The notes: generated by a model not told the origin, from the sequence alone. DNA of 35,422 bases from an uncultured Colwellia sp. (GCA_913057925.1 CAJXPG010000025.1:1-35422), one strand, 5' to 3'. Positions 1-8,914 are shown, counted from the stretch's first letter. Made by a program: numbers and translations.

Positions 1-29
1 AGTTGCTCTACCAACTGAGCTAAGTCGGC
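1..29 (-). tRNA. tRNA-Thr, 5' portion only (cut by window edge)
   Basis: Read on the minus strand from base 29, the sequence is the acceptor 5' strand, D stem and D loop of a tRNA (GCCGACTTAGCTCAGTTGG followed by TAGAGCAACT). It differs by one base from what I recall of the E. coli threonine tRNA with anticodon TGT, hence the threonine call. The anticodon lies outside the window, so the identity rests on the 5' half. A good promoter lies just upstream. Confidence 0.8.
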
Positions 30-48
30 ACTACATTAAGTGGTGCGA

Positions 49-77
49 ATTCTAGTGTAATGCTTTGCCCCTTGCAA
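49..77 (-). promoter_or_regulatory. Sigma-70 promoter of the tRNA-Thr gene
   Basis: On the minus strand a -35 TTGCAA (72-77) and a -10 TAGAAT (49-54) are separated by exactly 17 bases. Transcription would start near 42, giving a leader of about 13 bases before the tRNA. The bases between the -10 and the start are GC-rich (CGCACCA), as in stringently controlled stable-RNA promoters. That regulatory reading is inference. Confidence 0.6.
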
Positions 78-199
78 TAGCTAAATTCAAAAAAATTACT
101 ATTTTTTGCTCTTTCTTGCTCGTTTGATGGTTTTTTATCCAAGAGTCGCTAACTTTATTACGCGCTAGACCTTAGCAGAAAAGGGAATCAGATATTTAT

Positions 200-240
200 T
201 GCTAAAAATAAAAAATCCGATAGTTGTTCATCTATCGGAT
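200..240 (-). terminator. Rho-independent terminator after the DUF2726 gene
   Basis: A perfect 9-bp stem (ATCCGATAG with CTATCGGAT, 215-223 and 232-240) is followed on the minus strand by a T-rich run (TTTTTTATTTTT). It lies 45 bases past the stop of the 286-969 gene, in the right orientation. Confidence 0.8.
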
Positions 241-285
241 TATTTCGGATTTTACTCACTATTTTAATGCAAGTGCGTTAACTCA

Positions 286-969
286 TTAATGTGATAACGA
301 GGCAGCCGGTATATTACCTAATTGTCTAGCTGACATTTGAGACAAGGCTGGTGCCTGCTCATCTAACTGTGCTCTTGTCGCTGCCGCAGTTAAAGCGCCA
401 ACAGATTTATTTCTTGCTCTTACCATAGGAGCCGGAATAACACGGCCTTTAACTTTTGGTTGTGGCGCAAAGTTCGCGGCTGACTGCCCAAATAAGCGAG
501 TATGAATACAGCTTCTAATTTCTTCTAAAGTATAATTAGCTTTCACTTTGATTCTTAAGTGTGGAATTGAAGCCGCCTCTAAACTACCACTGACAAACCA
601 ATCTTTTTTAATTTTGTATCCTCTTCCTTGTGTATCAACTAAATCAATAGCGCCAAGTAACTTCATACTACTTCTATCGCAAATAACAAAATCTAAGTAT
701 TTAGTTTCAGCACTTTTCGCTGCCGTTTGACTCGCACGACTTGATACACCGTTTCGTATAGTAACCACATCACTTAAGCGGACACGATTTAAAACACGGT
801 ATTTTGGCCCTAACGCTTGTTCAACTAAGTTTTGAAAATTTTTCTCAGCTGGGGTAAATATCGCTGTTTTACTATCAAAAGGAAAAGGAAAGCTATTATC
901 GTTTAAACGACTCGCTAGCACAGCTACGATAACAACTAAGGTTATCAAGGCAAATAATATCAGTTCCAT
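286..969 (-). CDS. Membrane-anchored DUF2726 protein
   Basis: A 227-residue protein of unknown function. Residues 1-20 form one hydrophobic N-terminal segment, likely an anchor with the rest in the cytoplasm. Residues about 38-160 match the DUF2726 pattern as I know it: FTPAEKNFQNLVEQAL, then VRLSDVV, then LDFVICDRSS, and an IDLVD element. This fold resembles restriction-endonuclease-like or topoisomerase-linked domains, but no activity is established. The last 60 residues are low-complexity and Ala/Gln-rich. The start is supported by GGGAGAA four bases before ATG. It is a single-gene unit with its own terminator. Confidence 0.75.
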   Translation of the reverse strand: MELILFALITLVVIVAVLASRLNDNSFPFPFDSKTAIFTPAEKNFQNLVEQALGPKYRVLNRVRLSDVVTIRNGVSSRASQTAAKSAETKYLDFVICDRSSMKLLGAIDLVDTQGRGYKIKKDWFVSGSLEAASIPHLRIKVKANYTLEEIRSCIHTRLFGQSAANFAPQPKVKGRVIPAPMVRARNKSVGALTAAATRAQLDEQAPALSQMSARQLGNIPAASLSH

Positions 970-1006
970 AAACTTCTCCCGTATTACCCAGCGCAGTCAA
1001 AATCTA

Positions 1007-1036
1007 TATTTAATGCGTACTAAAGGTATGATTCAA
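1007..1036 (-). promoter_or_regulatory. Possible promoter of the DUF2726 gene
   Basis: On the minus strand, TTGAAT (1031-1036) and TAAATA (1007-1012) lie 18 bases apart and about 40 bases upstream of the start codon at 969. The AT-rich context makes chance matches common, so this is tentative. Confidence 0.35.
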
Positions 1037-1237
1037 ATTCTTGACGCTTTTTCTCTATTTAAGAAAAAGTTTCACTTATATAGTGATTAAGCAGAATTTG
1101 TGCCAAAGTTCAGTAAAGGGTTCAGAGATGATGAAACGATGGTTTTAGTGGAGTAAACTAAGGGGCAACAGCTATTGTAGGTAAATATTTTACTTCAAGC
1201 TTTACTCAGCATATTTATCGAGAAAATAAACACTATA

Positions 1238-1549
1238 TATACCCGCTACCATTCAAGGTACATGTTTCAGAGCGGTTGAGCGATTTCAATTCAAGGCGCA
1301 GTGATGAAAGAATGGTTATTCAGGAGAATTGCTCCTGCATTCTCTTTATAAGCCACATCCATGTAGCGTCCTTCTAAGTCACTGCAACGAAGAAATGGAA
1401 TTGCTCAAACGCTTCTACGATGGGTTTAAAATGACTTTATGCTGCGGTAAATAATCAAAACATAGAGTGACTATGCTTAAATTATTCTCCTTGCCTAAAG
1501 GCATTTTAATTCCCACTGAAATCGAGCACTTTGAATGGTAACGGGTATA
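1238..1549. mobile_element. MITE-like palindromic element, 312 bp
   Basis: The ends are inverted repeats: TATACCCGCTACCATTCAAG on the left and, read inward from the right, TATACCCGTTACCATTCAAA. Similarity continues to about 33 bases with one small gap (both reach TTTCAG). A second inner inverted repeat pairs about 1271-1310 with 1378-1415 (GTTGAGCGATTTC against GTTTGAGCAATTCC on the other arm). A small hairpin (CAGGAG and CTCCTG) sits at about 1320-1337. No transposase ORF fits inside. The duplicated target cannot be fixed because the flanks are TA-rich. It occupies most of the 660-base gap between 970 and 1633; the rest of that gap shows no gene. Confidence 0.75.
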
Positions 1550-1620
1550 GTTGCTTTTAGCTGTTTTAGTTACTTTAGCCGCGTGAGTGGTTATTTTCCG
1601 AGGAGTTAACTTGAGCGATG

Positions 1621-1644
1621 AGTCAGCCTAGGATTAGGCTGACT
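1621..1644 (-). other. Perfect hairpin overlapping the stop codon of the GGDEF-EAL gene
   Basis: AGTCAGCCTA and TAGGCTGACT form a 10-bp perfect stem with a 4-base loop. The stop codon (1634-1636) lies inside the right arm. There is no T run on the downstream side, so it is not a classical terminator. It may protect the mRNA 3' end or act with Rho. Confidence 0.5.
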
Positions 1645-4105
1645 GACTGGTCGATAGTTCATCATTATTTTTCTTAGCTATTTTCCAGTATCCCGCAGTT
1701 GTTTGCTTGTCTAACATGGCAAATAATTCAACTTCAGGGATTGGTTTCGAATAATAGTAACCTTGAATGATGTCACAATCATTTTCACTAAGACTGCGCA
1801 ACTGTGCTTGAGTCTCGACCCCTTCGGCGATAACCATTAAACCTAAATTTTTCACCATAGCAATGGTCGAAGTGATAATTTGAAAATCCGAATGGTTTTC
1901 TAGCATTCCGAACACAAAGCTTTTATCGATTTTAATGACATCAACTGGCATTTTCTTTAAATACGCTAAAGATGAATAGCCCGTACCAAAGTCGTCAATG
2001 GCAAAACTAAAGCCAATAGTTTTTAAAGACTCCATCATGGCAATAGTGTGTTCCATATCCTTAACTAACGTTTGCTCGGTTAATTCAAGCTCAAAGCTGC
2101 TCGCCGACAGTGAAAACTCAAGTAAGAGTTCTTTTAAGAAATTCGGTAAATTGGCATCGATAAACTGCCCTGCTGACAAGTTAATGGCAATACGAACATC
2201 TGATAAACCGTAGTTCTTTATTTCAATAGCCAACTCAAAACAGCGACGAATAATCCAGTAGCCTAACTCAATCATGTGTTGTGAGTTTTCAAGAATAGGA
2301 ATAAAGTCTTCTGGCGAGATCATTCCCCGTTCAGGGTGCTGCCACCGCAATAACGCTTCAAAACCATAAAGCCGTTTAGTTTGGGCGCATATTTGTGGTT
2401 GTAAACTTAAACTAAATTGCTGCTTAGCCAGTGCCTGCCTTACTTCTCCTTCAAGCATTACCCTATGTGCAACTCTTTGATACATAGCCTGGTGGTAAAC
2501 ATGATATTGACCACCGCCATTGTCTTTTGCTTCATACATGGCAATATCAGCATGACTGATCAAGTCATCAGACTTTTCAGTCGCTGACTCTGTATAGGCA
2601 ATACCAATACTGGTAGAGACATAGAAGATATTTGATCCTAGCTTTATTGAGTCTTTAAACTGCAGTAAGACTTTTTCAGCGACCTCAACAGCTTCATCAA
2701 CACCGTCAAGGTGGCTTAAGACAATAACAAATTCATCACCACCAAAACGACTGGCTAAATCTATTTCGCCAACACTTAAGCGTACTCGCTCTGCCGCTTG
2801 AATCAGTAACTTATCACCTATATTGTGACCGTTACTATCGTTCACCTTTTTAAAATCATCTAAGTCTAAAAAGAGTACAGCAACGCCCTTTTTATGACGG
2901 GTGATGTTTGCTAAAGATTTGCGAAGTTGGTAATTGAGCATATTACGATTAGGTAAGCCGGTCAGTAAATCGTACATAGCAATATTTTCAAGCTCTTTGG
3001 TTTTCTGTTCCACCACTAGGTTTAACTGCTCTAGCTCAAAACTTAACTCTTGAGAGGCAAATGTTAATACATCGAGTTCATCAGCAAACATTCGAGGTCG
3101 CTTGAGGTCAACTTTACGAAATTGATCAAACTTTTTTTGTGCTAACAATGGCAGTGCATTAGATAGCAATAAGAGTCTTTTGGTAAAAGGGCTTGAGATG
3201 AAGTAAACAAAAGCAGCCAGTAAAATGAAAATGATGCTTAAAGAAAAGATAAAACGCTTTTGGTAATCCGCATTTTTAGTATTGTATGTGGTTACATCAT
3301 CTATTAAGGCTAAGTAAAAATCATTTTTAACCTCATTTGATAAAGTTAACAAATTGATTAAATAATAATTGTTATCTAGCTCTAATTGCTGCCCTTGCTG
3401 CAAAATACTTTGTAATCCACTAAACGGATCATTTAATTTAAGTAGAGATTCTGTCAGCCCCATATTTGATGCCGAGAGGACTTTAGCTGACGTTGCTTTA
3501 ATTGCTTGTTTAGCGGATGTTGGCACCCTGATCACAGCAACATCTCTATCAAGGGTTGCTTTTAAGGCAAACAGCATATCAACAAGTGACGCGCTCATGG
3601 TAACGACCACCATATCTCCTTGTTTATTAAGCAAGGGTAAACTTAGTAATAATTGGCAGCTTTGTGGGCAGTAAATACGATGTTCAGGCTCTTGTAAGCG
3701 AAACACCTGTGAAATATTATCTTGCACTACCTGAGGAAAGTCATTGGTAGCAAACAGGATGTTTTGTTTATCATCAACAAGCCAAATATCTTCAACATTT
3801 AAGTGAAGCTGTAAAGCATCATATTGCTTTTCTAACTGTAAAGCTAAATTAGCAAAATCATTTTGCTCTGACAGTTGAATAAGGTCAGTGAAAGACTCCA
3901 ACCAAACGGTTAATTTTGTTCGTAAAATACTATTGTGCAAGTTAACTTGTACTTGCCCTTGGTTAATATTATCTTTTTGAAACTGTTGATAATCGGCTTG
4001 TAATCGCCAATAAGAAAGCGAAGAAAACCCTACTGCGAGCAGCAATAGAGTAGTAACGATCAACGCTAATAACTTAGTAGGTACACCGACAAATTTTTTA
4101 TTCAT
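1634..4105 (-). CDS. Membrane GGDEF-EAL cyclic-di-GMP protein with periplasmic sensor
   Basis: An 823-residue protein predicted to make and/or break cyclic di-GMP. Order: membrane helix at 11-30, a periplasmic region at about 31-284 that looks like a CACHE-type sensor, a second helix at 285-304, a HAMP-like linker with coiled coil to about 372, a GGDEF domain, then an EAL domain. The GGDEF motif is intact (FGGDEF, 454-459). The allosteric I-site Arg is missing: GEID stands where RxxD is expected. The EAL site looks complete (FEALLRW at 582-588, DDFGTGYSS at 704-712, the IAEGVE element at 759-764). Both activities are therefore possible and the net direction cannot be told. The gene follows the porin-like gene by 13 bases and is likely cotranscribed. 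Confidence 0.9.
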   Translation of the reverse strand: MNKKFVGVPTKLLALIVTTLLLLAVGFSSLSYWRLQADYQQFQKDNINQGQVQVNLHNSILRTKLTVWLESFTDLIQLSEQNDFANLALQLEKQYDALQLHLNVEDIWLVDDKQNILFATNDFPQVVQDNISQVFRLQEPEHRIYCPQSCQLLLSLPLLNKQGDMVVVTMSASLVDMLFALKATLDRDVAVIRVPTSAKQAIKATSAKVLSASNMGLTESLLKLNDPFSGLQSILQQGQQLELDNNYYLINLLTLSNEVKNDFYLALIDDVTTYNTKNADYQKRFIFSLSIIFILLAAFVYFISSPFTKRLLLLSNALPLLAQKKFDQFRKVDLKRPRMFADELDVLTFASQELSFELEQLNLVVEQKTKELENIAMYDLLTGLPNRNMLNYQLRKSLANITRHKKGVAVLFLDLDDFKKVNDSNGHNIGDKLLIQAAERVRLSVGEIDLASRFGGDEFVIVLSHLDGVDEAVEVAEKVLLQFKDSIKLGSNIFYVSTSIGIAYTESATEKSDDLISHADIAMYEAKDNGGGQYHVYHQAMYQRVAHRVMLEGEVRQALAKQQFSLSLQPQICAQTKRLYGFEALLRWQHPERGMISPEDFIPILENSQHMIELGYWIIRRCFELAIEIKNYGLSDVRIAINLSAGQFIDANLPNFLKELLLEFSLSASSFELELTEQTLVKDMEHTIAMMESLKTIGFSFAIDDFGTGYSSLAYLKKMPVDVIKIDKSFVFGMLENHSDFQIITSTIAMVKNLGLMVIAEGVETQAQLRSLSENDCDIIQGYYYSKPIPEVELFAMLDKQTTAGYWKIAKKNNDELSTSQSA

Positions 4106-4118
4106 AACAAGCTTACTT

Positions 4119-5402
4119 CTAGAACCAATACATTAACTGTATGGCCCACATCTGCCAATCTTCAGAGTTATTAATCTGTGGGTTAGGCGCTACTACGGGT
4201 GTTAACCTACCCGCTCCTTTCACCCAGTGATACTCCATTCTTGCACTGAAATTACTGGTGATATCATAATTAAGACCTAATGTTACATCCTTATGAAAAC
4301 CAAAATAATACGGAACCTGTCCACCCGTACTCTCTTCGAGTTCTTTGCCGTCCTTGTCGTCTTTATCAAGATAAAAGTCTTCATAGCGTACCAACAAGGT
4401 CATTTTATCAGTCAATTTATACCGTGACTGTAAGTAAAAACCTTGGCCAACATTATCGAGGTTAAAACCCGGGAAGTAAAAGCCGTCTATGGTAAAGCGC
4501 TGTTGGTAAACTTCACCACTAAACTCCCATAATTCACCTTCATACAGAGCATTTAAGGTATAGAACTGAAAGACAAAGTCCGCGTCATAGAAAAAATCTT
4601 GCGCAGATTGATCATAGGTAAAGCCTGCCTCAAGCAATGACATTCCAAAGCGCCATGATGAAAATGCTGGTCGCCAGTACAAACTGGTTTGACTATCGTA
4701 GTCTTGTTCGGCAGTTCCTTGGGCATACTCGCTCAAGATGTTTTTTGTTTGTTCATCAGAAATTGGAGAGGTTCCATAACTTATCTGCCAATCAAAATCA
4801 CCATACTCATCAGAACTATAGCTTATTTTACTGGCGATACCGTCACTACCAACCGCAATATCTCTAAAACCATCAAAGTACACTGATTGAGGTAGAATAA
4901 TACTTGGTCTTGCAAAAGGAATATCGCGAGAGCTAGAGTAAAGCCAATGGTTATTTTTGAAGCGCCCTAGGTAAATATTCGCCTGCCAATTATCATCAGA
5001 ATACGCTGACCAATCTAATAAGGCATAATCAACCCTTGCACCTTGAGCATAGCGATTTCCACCATCTAAGTACACAACTTGCCCAGCTAAACGGAAGCGA
5101 TTATTTATTTTGTAAGAGGCATTAAGGCCGATTTCAGTCAACTCTGCCGAGAGTTCACCATCGTCATTAACAAAGTCACTACCATCAACATCGATCAGAC
5201 CTTGTGAAAGAAACCCATGTAGCTGGAAGTTTTGAGAGCCTGAAGTGCTATTCGTTTCTTTTGCATAAGCTAGATTACTCGTTAGCCCCATAGCAACAAG
5301 AAACATAGCTTTTATATTTACCGCGAGGTTTATAGAAGGAAACAAATTATTAACTTTGCTTAAAACTTCTACTGCAGCATTAGTCTTTAATTTTGACAAC
5401 AT
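4119..5402 (-). CDS. Outer-membrane porin-like beta-barrel
   Basis: I choose the ATG at 5402 because AAGGAG lies six bases before it. The frame is open upstream to 5465, but that stretch lacks a signal-like sequence and overlaps the neighbour further. The 427-residue product starts with a long export signal: a basic stretch, then a hydrophobic segment ending near NLAYAKE. After that come many alternating aromatic strands typical of an outer-membrane barrel (HGFLSQGLIDVDG, LAGQVVYLDGG, FSARMEYHWV). It ends in Trp-Phe, as expected for Bam recognition. The substrate is unknown. It overlaps the PstS-like gene by 23 bases and precedes the GGDEF-EAL gene, so it may pass or sense the same ligand. 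Confidence 0.8.
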   Translation of the reverse strand: MLSKLKTNAAVEVLSKVNNLFPSINLAVNIKAMFLVAMGLTSNLAYAKETNSTSGSQNFQLHGFLSQGLIDVDGSDFVNDDGELSAELTEIGLNASYKINNRFRLAGQVVYLDGGNRYAQGARVDYALLDWSAYSDDNWQANIYLGRFKNNHWLYSSSRDIPFARPSIILPQSVYFDGFRDIAVGSDGIASKISYSSDEYGDFDWQISYGTSPISDEQTKNILSEYAQGTAEQDYDSQTSLYWRPAFSSWRFGMSLLEAGFTYDQSAQDFFYDADFVFQFYTLNALYEGELWEFSGEVYQQRFTIDGFYFPGFNLDNVGQGFYLQSRYKLTDKMTLLVRYEDFYLDKDDKDGKELEESTGGQVPYYFGFHKDVTLGLNYDITSNFSARMEYHWVKGAGRLTPVVAPNPQINNSEDWQMWAIQLMYWF

Positions 5403-5877
5403 TGACCACTCCTTTTCCACGTTCCTTCTGTTTACTATCCATAACAGTATTTTCTTGACTAACAACTTGAGTCAAAGTGACTTTGTCATCCTTTTCTTTC
5501 GCTATTAACTTTTGCAAACTTGGAGTATCTATATAACCAATTGCCCCAGGAGTTTTAATAACAGCTTGAATAAGTTCTTCTTCTGATTGAACCGTAGTTG
5601 GCGCGACCCCTAATCCTGAGTAGGTGAGCTTATGCCAAATACGGTTAAGTTGATAAGGAAAAATCTGTAAACGCTCTTTGGCAAAGCGTTGATGAAGTAC
5701 ATGCTGACTTGGCAATACAAATACAGTAATTGCGCTGTTGTCACTCCAGTTTACTTGGCGCATGGTATAAATACGCCTTAACTGTGATTTGGTTAAATTA
5801 TTATCAATAACCTGTGGGTGAGTCACGATCTCAAGCGCCAAAACCGGTGTAATCACAAGAATTGACAATAAAAGCAT
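5380..5877 (-). CDS. Small PstS-like periplasmic binding protein
   Basis: A 165-residue protein resembling the short phosphate-binding-protein-like family (PBP-like domain). Features are an N-terminal hydrophobic signal ending near LALE, then VIDNNLTKSQLRRIYTMR and later GAIGYIDTPS, both typical of the family. No transporter genes are nearby, so it probably does not feed an ABC importer. It is the first gene of the set with the barrel and the GGDEF-EAL protein. The ATG at 5877 has no visible ribosome site and gives a signal without basic residues. Reading back to an ATT at 5899-5901 would add KHFLFSI and has AGGG eight bases upstream, so the true start may be there. Confidence 0.7.
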   Translation of the reverse strand: MLLLSILVITPVLALEIVTHPQVIDNNLTKSQLRRIYTMRQVNWSDNSAITVFVLPSQHVLHQRFAKERLQIFPYQLNRIWHKLTYSGLGVAPTTVQSEEELIQAVIKTPGAIGYIDTPSLQKLIAKEKDDKVTLTQVVSQENTVMDSKQKERGKGVVNVVKIKD

Positions 5878-6182
5878 GATACTAAAAAGGAAGTGTTTAA
5901 TAAGGCGACCCTAAGGGAATTGAACAAAAGTATAAAAAAGCATTTAAAATCAATACAGTAATATTAATATCTCAATAATAATAGCTTAAATCAGTAAAAA
6001 ATCAATACACTACTGGTACGCGAAAGAGGTTTGACCAGTACTTTGCAGCTATAATCTTCGAAAACCACGCTATTATCGTCAATAACAAAAAAAACCATAA
6101 AAACTAACTTTTTTGGTTCACAGCGTCATCATTTTATGTAATTATTAGCGCCAATTATACTTTAAAGGTGATTTAGCAGAAG
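5878..6182. other. Divergent intergenic region between the PstS-like gene and aroQ
   Basis: 305 bases, very AT-rich. It holds an inverted repeat TACTGGT (6011-6017) and ACCAGTA (6034-6040), a perfect -10 TATAAT at 6050-6055 on the plus strand, an AT-rich hairpin at 6093-6118, and TATACT at 6156-6161 close to aroQ. No -35 sits at a good distance from either -10 (TTGACC at 6031-6036 is only 13 bases from TATAAT). Promoters for both sides must be here, but I cannot fix them. Confidence 0.45.
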
Positions 6183-6647
6183 ATGAGCACAAAGTTTACA
6201 GTTTTAGTGTTAAATGGCCCAAATTTAAATATGCTTGGCAAAAGAGAGCCTGCTATTTACGGTAAACAAAGCTTAAGTGACATTATTGCTGATCTCAGTA
6301 TACAAGCTGCTGAAAAGGGCATTGAGCTGCAGCATTTACAATCTAATGCTGAACATGAACTAATTGATGCGATACATAATGGCTTCCAGAAAGTGGATTT
6401 CATTATTATTAACCCTGCTGCTTATACACATACTAGTGTCGCGATTAGAGATGCTTTGCTTTCTGTTGCTATTCCTTTCATCGAAGTGCATTTATCTAAT
6501 GTCCATGCGCGTGAAAGTTTTAGAAAACACTCTTATCTATCTGATGTTGCTACCGGTGTAATCTGTGGATTTGGCTCAGCAGGCTATAGTTATGCCCTCG
6601 ACGCTGCCCACACACAGTTAAGTAACACAAACAGTCAAAATAAATAA
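6183..6647 (+). CDS. aroQ: Type II 3-dehydroquinate dehydratase
   Basis: Converts 3-dehydroquinate to 3-dehydroshikimate, step three of the shikimate pathway, in the cytoplasm. The 154-residue length is normal. The N-terminal signature [18 protein letters not shown] carries the catalytic Arg21 and Tyr26. Further family blocks are [27 protein letters not shown] and [18 protein letters not shown], which holds the second catalytic His region. The usual SN-x-EG reads SN-A-EH here, a small deviation. It is the first gene of the aroQ-accB-accC group, an order common in gammaproteobacteria, 78 bases before accB. AAAGGTG lies about 13 bases before the ATG, slightly far for a ribosome site. Confidence 0.95.
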   Translation: MSTKFTVLVLNGPNLNMLGKREPAIYGKQSLSDIIADLSIQAAEKGIELQHLQSNAEHELIDAIHNGFQKVDFIIINPAAYTHTSVAIRDALLSVAIPFIEVHLSNVHARESFRKHSYLSDVATGVICGFGSAGYSYALDAAHTQLSNTNSQNK

Positions 6648-6725
6648 CAAACATTAACAGTTAGTGACTCGTCATTAACCTATATTGAAAATATTAAATT
6701 TACCAACCCATATTAAGGTGTTCCA

Positions 6726-7175
6726 ATGGATATTCGTAAAATCAAAAAACTTATCGAACTTGTTGAAGAATCAGGTATCAACGAATTAGAAATCGCTGAA
6801 GGTGAAGAATCAGTACGTATTAGCCGTGGTGGTCAAGTTGTTCAAGCTGCCCCTGTAGTACAAGCTGCACCTGTTGCTGCTGCACCTGTTGCCGCGGCTG
6901 TTGCAGCTCCTGCAGCTGAAGCTGCTGCACCTGCACTTTCTGGTCACGTAGTTCGTTCGCCTATGGTTGGTACTTTCTATGCTTCTGCTTCTCCAGATGC
7001 GCCTGCATTTGCTGAAGTTGGTAAGCACGTAAATGCTGGCGATACTTTATGTATTGTTGAAGCAATGAAAATGATGAACCAAATTGAAGCTGACAAGTCT
7101 GGTGTAATCAAAGAAATTCTAGCAAGCAATGAAGACGCTATTGAATTCGATCAACCTTTATTCATCATTGAATAA
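6726..7175 (+). CDS. accB: Biotin carboxyl carrier protein of acetyl-CoA carboxylase
   Basis: Carries biotin between the biotin carboxylase and the carboxyltransferase in the first step of fatty acid synthesis. The 149 residues start with the conserved [18 protein letters not shown] block. A flexible Ala/Pro/Val linker follows at about 37-72, then the biotinyl domain at about 74-149. The biotin attachment motif EAMKMM is present with Lys115. It lies 44 bases before accC, in the usual operon. Confidence 0.97.
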   Translation: MDIRKIKKLIELVEESGINELEIAEGEESVRISRGGQVVQAAPVVQAAPVAAAPVAAAVAAPAAEAAAPALSGHVVRSPMVGTFYASASPDAPAFAEVGKHVNAGDTLCIVEAMKMMNQIEADKSGVIKEILASNEDAIEFDQPLFIIE

Positions 7176-7219
7176 GCCCACTTATCTTAAATAAAGATTC
7201 CAAAAATAAGGGTTATTCC

Positions 7220-8566
7220 ATGTTAGATAAAGTTGTTATCGCCAACCGAGGCGAAATTGCCTTAAGAATACTGCGCGCTTGTAAAGAGCTTGGTATCAAA
7301 ACTGTAGCTGTTCATTCAACTGCTGATAAAAACCTTAAACATGTTTTATTAGCTGATGAAACTATTTGTATTGGTAAAGCCTCTGCACTTGATAGTTACT
7401 TAAATGCACCTGCTATTATCACTGCTGCTGAAGTAACTAATGCTGTTGCTATTCACCCAGGTTATGGTTTCCTTGCGGAAAACGCTGACTTTGCTGAGCA
7501 AGTTGAAAAGTCTGGTTTTGCTTTTATCGGCCCTAAAGCGGAAAGCATTCGCATCATGGGTGATAAAGTTGCTGCTATTCAAGCGATGAAATCAGCTGGT
7601 GTACCATGTGTTCCTGGCTCTGATGGTCCATTAACTGATGACGAAGACCTTAACAAGGCCCATGCTAAACGCATCGGCTATCCTGTTATCGTTAAAGCTG
7701 CCGGTGGTGGTGGTGGTCGTGGTATGCGCGTTGTACGCAGCGAAGAAGAATTGATTGAGTCAATTGCCTTAACTAAACGTGAAGCGGGTACTATTTTCAA
7801 GAATGATATGGTTTACATGGAGAAATTCCTTGAGAACCCACGTCATGTTGAAATCCAAATCGTTGCTGACGGTAAAGGTACTGCAATCCATTTAGGCGAG
7901 CGTGACTGTTCTATGCAACGTCGCCATCAAAAAGTTGTTGAAGAAGCTCCAGCACCAGGTATCACCCCTGAAATGCGCGCCAAAATTGGTGAACGCTGTT
8001 GTAACGCGTGTGTTGAGATTAACTATCGCGGTGCCGGTACTTTTGAGTTCTTATATGAAAACGGCGAGTTCTACTTCATTGAAATGAACACCCGTATTCA
8101 AGTAGAGCACCCTGTTACTGAAATGATCACTGGTGTTGATTTGATCAAAGAACAGCTTCGTGTTGCTGCAGGCTTACCATTATCTTGTACTCAAGAAGAT
8201 ATCAAAATTGCAGGTCACTCAATTGAGTGTCGTATCAATGCTGAAGATCCTCGTACCTTTATTCCTTCACCGGGTAAAATTACGCGTTTCCACCCACCAG
8301 GTGGTTTAGGCGTGCGTTGGGATTCTCATATTTACGCTGACTACTCAGTTCCTCCACATTATGACTCTATGATTGGTAAATTAATCACTTGGGGTGATAA
8401 CCGTGATGTAGCTATTGCACGTATGCGTAATGCTTTATCTGAATTAGTGATTGATGGCATCAAAACCAACATCACCTTGCATCAAGATATCTTAAATGAT
8501 CAAGGTTTCGTTAATGGTGGTGCTAACATTCATTACTTAGAGCACAAATTAGCTGAACTTGACTAG
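7220..8566 (+). CDS. accC: Biotin carboxylase subunit of acetyl-CoA carboxylase
   Basis: Carboxylates biotin on AccB using ATP and bicarbonate. The 448-residue length matches the family. It begins [20 protein letters not shown], the standard N-terminal domain. The ATP-grasp domain has the glycine loop [12 protein letters not shown], then [31 protein letters not shown] and [14 protein letters not shown]. The C-terminal domain includes [10 protein letters not shown]. It ends 35 bases before a strong terminator. accA and accD are not in the window. Confidence 0.98.
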   Translation: MLDKVVIANRGEIALRILRACKELGIKTVAVHSTADKNLKHVLLADETICIGKASALDSYLNAPAIITAAEVTNAVAIHPGYGFLAENADFAEQVEKSGFAFIGPKAESIRIMGDKVAAIQAMKSAGVPCVPGSDGPLTDDEDLNKAHAKRIGYPVIVKAAGGGGGRGMRVVRSEEELIESIALTKREAGTIFKNDMVYMEKFLENPRHVEIQIVADGKGTAIHLGERDCSMQRRHQKVVEEAPAPGITPEMRAKIGERCCNACVEINYRGAGTFEFLYENGEFYFIEMNTRIQVEHPVTEMITGVDLIKEQLRVAAGLPLSCTQEDIKIAGHSIECRINAEDPRTFIPSPGKITRFHPPGGLGVRWDSHIYADYSVPPHYDSMIGKLITWGDNRDVAIARMRNALSELVIDGIKTNITLHQDILNDQGFVNGGANIHYLEHKLAELD

Positions 8567-8600
8567 TTAATCCGCTATTAGCTGATCAAGCTTCACTATC

Positions 8601-8628
8601 AAAAGCTCTGCACTTGCAGAGCTTTTTT
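8601..8628 (+). terminator. Rho-independent terminator after accC
   Basis: An 11-bp perfect stem (AAAAGCTCTGC with GCAGAGCTTTT) with the loop ACTT, followed by further T. It starts 35 bases after the accC stop. Confidence 0.9.
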
Positions 8629-8723
8629 GTTATTATTGGTATAAACATCGATTTAAGCCAATGTGTATAGTTACTGCATTGCTGTAAATGGTATTCCTTG
8701 TAGTACTCTGAGTTAATAATGTT

Positions 8724-8885
8724 ATGTCAAAACCTCTTGAAAAACCAAAAGCTCCTGCCGATGATGATTGTTGTGGCGGTGGTGCGTGTAACCCTTGTGT
8801 TTGGGATGCTTACAACGCTAAATTACAACAATGGCGAATAGCAGAAGCCAAGCGAAGAGAAGAAGCTGAAAACGCGTCGGAATAA
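8724..8885 (+). CDS. Small Cys-rich oxidoreductase-like domain protein
   Basis: A 53-residue ORF from ATG to TAA. The core DDDCCGGGACNPCVWDAY has four Cys in a CC-x4-C-x2-C layout and then a W-D-x-Y. This matches the short oxidoreductase-like family found in many gammaproteobacteria and at the N terminus of some eukaryotic proteins. The Cys could bind a metal or Fe-S centre; the function is unknown. The C-terminal third is a charged helix. It sits between two terminators, so it is its own transcript or reads through weakly from accC. Confidence 0.8.
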   Translation: MSKPLEKPKAPADDDCCGGGACNPCVWDAYNAKLQQWRIAEAKRREEAENASE

Positions 8886-8914
8886 CTCTTCTTAGCAAGC
8901 CTTCTTAACAAGCA

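Noticed and set aside
6011-6040. TACTGGT-N16-ACCAGTA as a second FadR site
   Set aside because: FadR half-sites must be nearly adjacent; this spacing is far too long.
6031-6055. TTGACC and TATAAT as the aroQ promoter
   Set aside because: The spacer is 13 bases, too short for sigma-70.
6093-6118. AT-rich hairpin before aroQ as a terminator or attenuator
   Set aside because: The stem is almost all A-T with a bulge, and the T run is on the wrong strand for aroQ.
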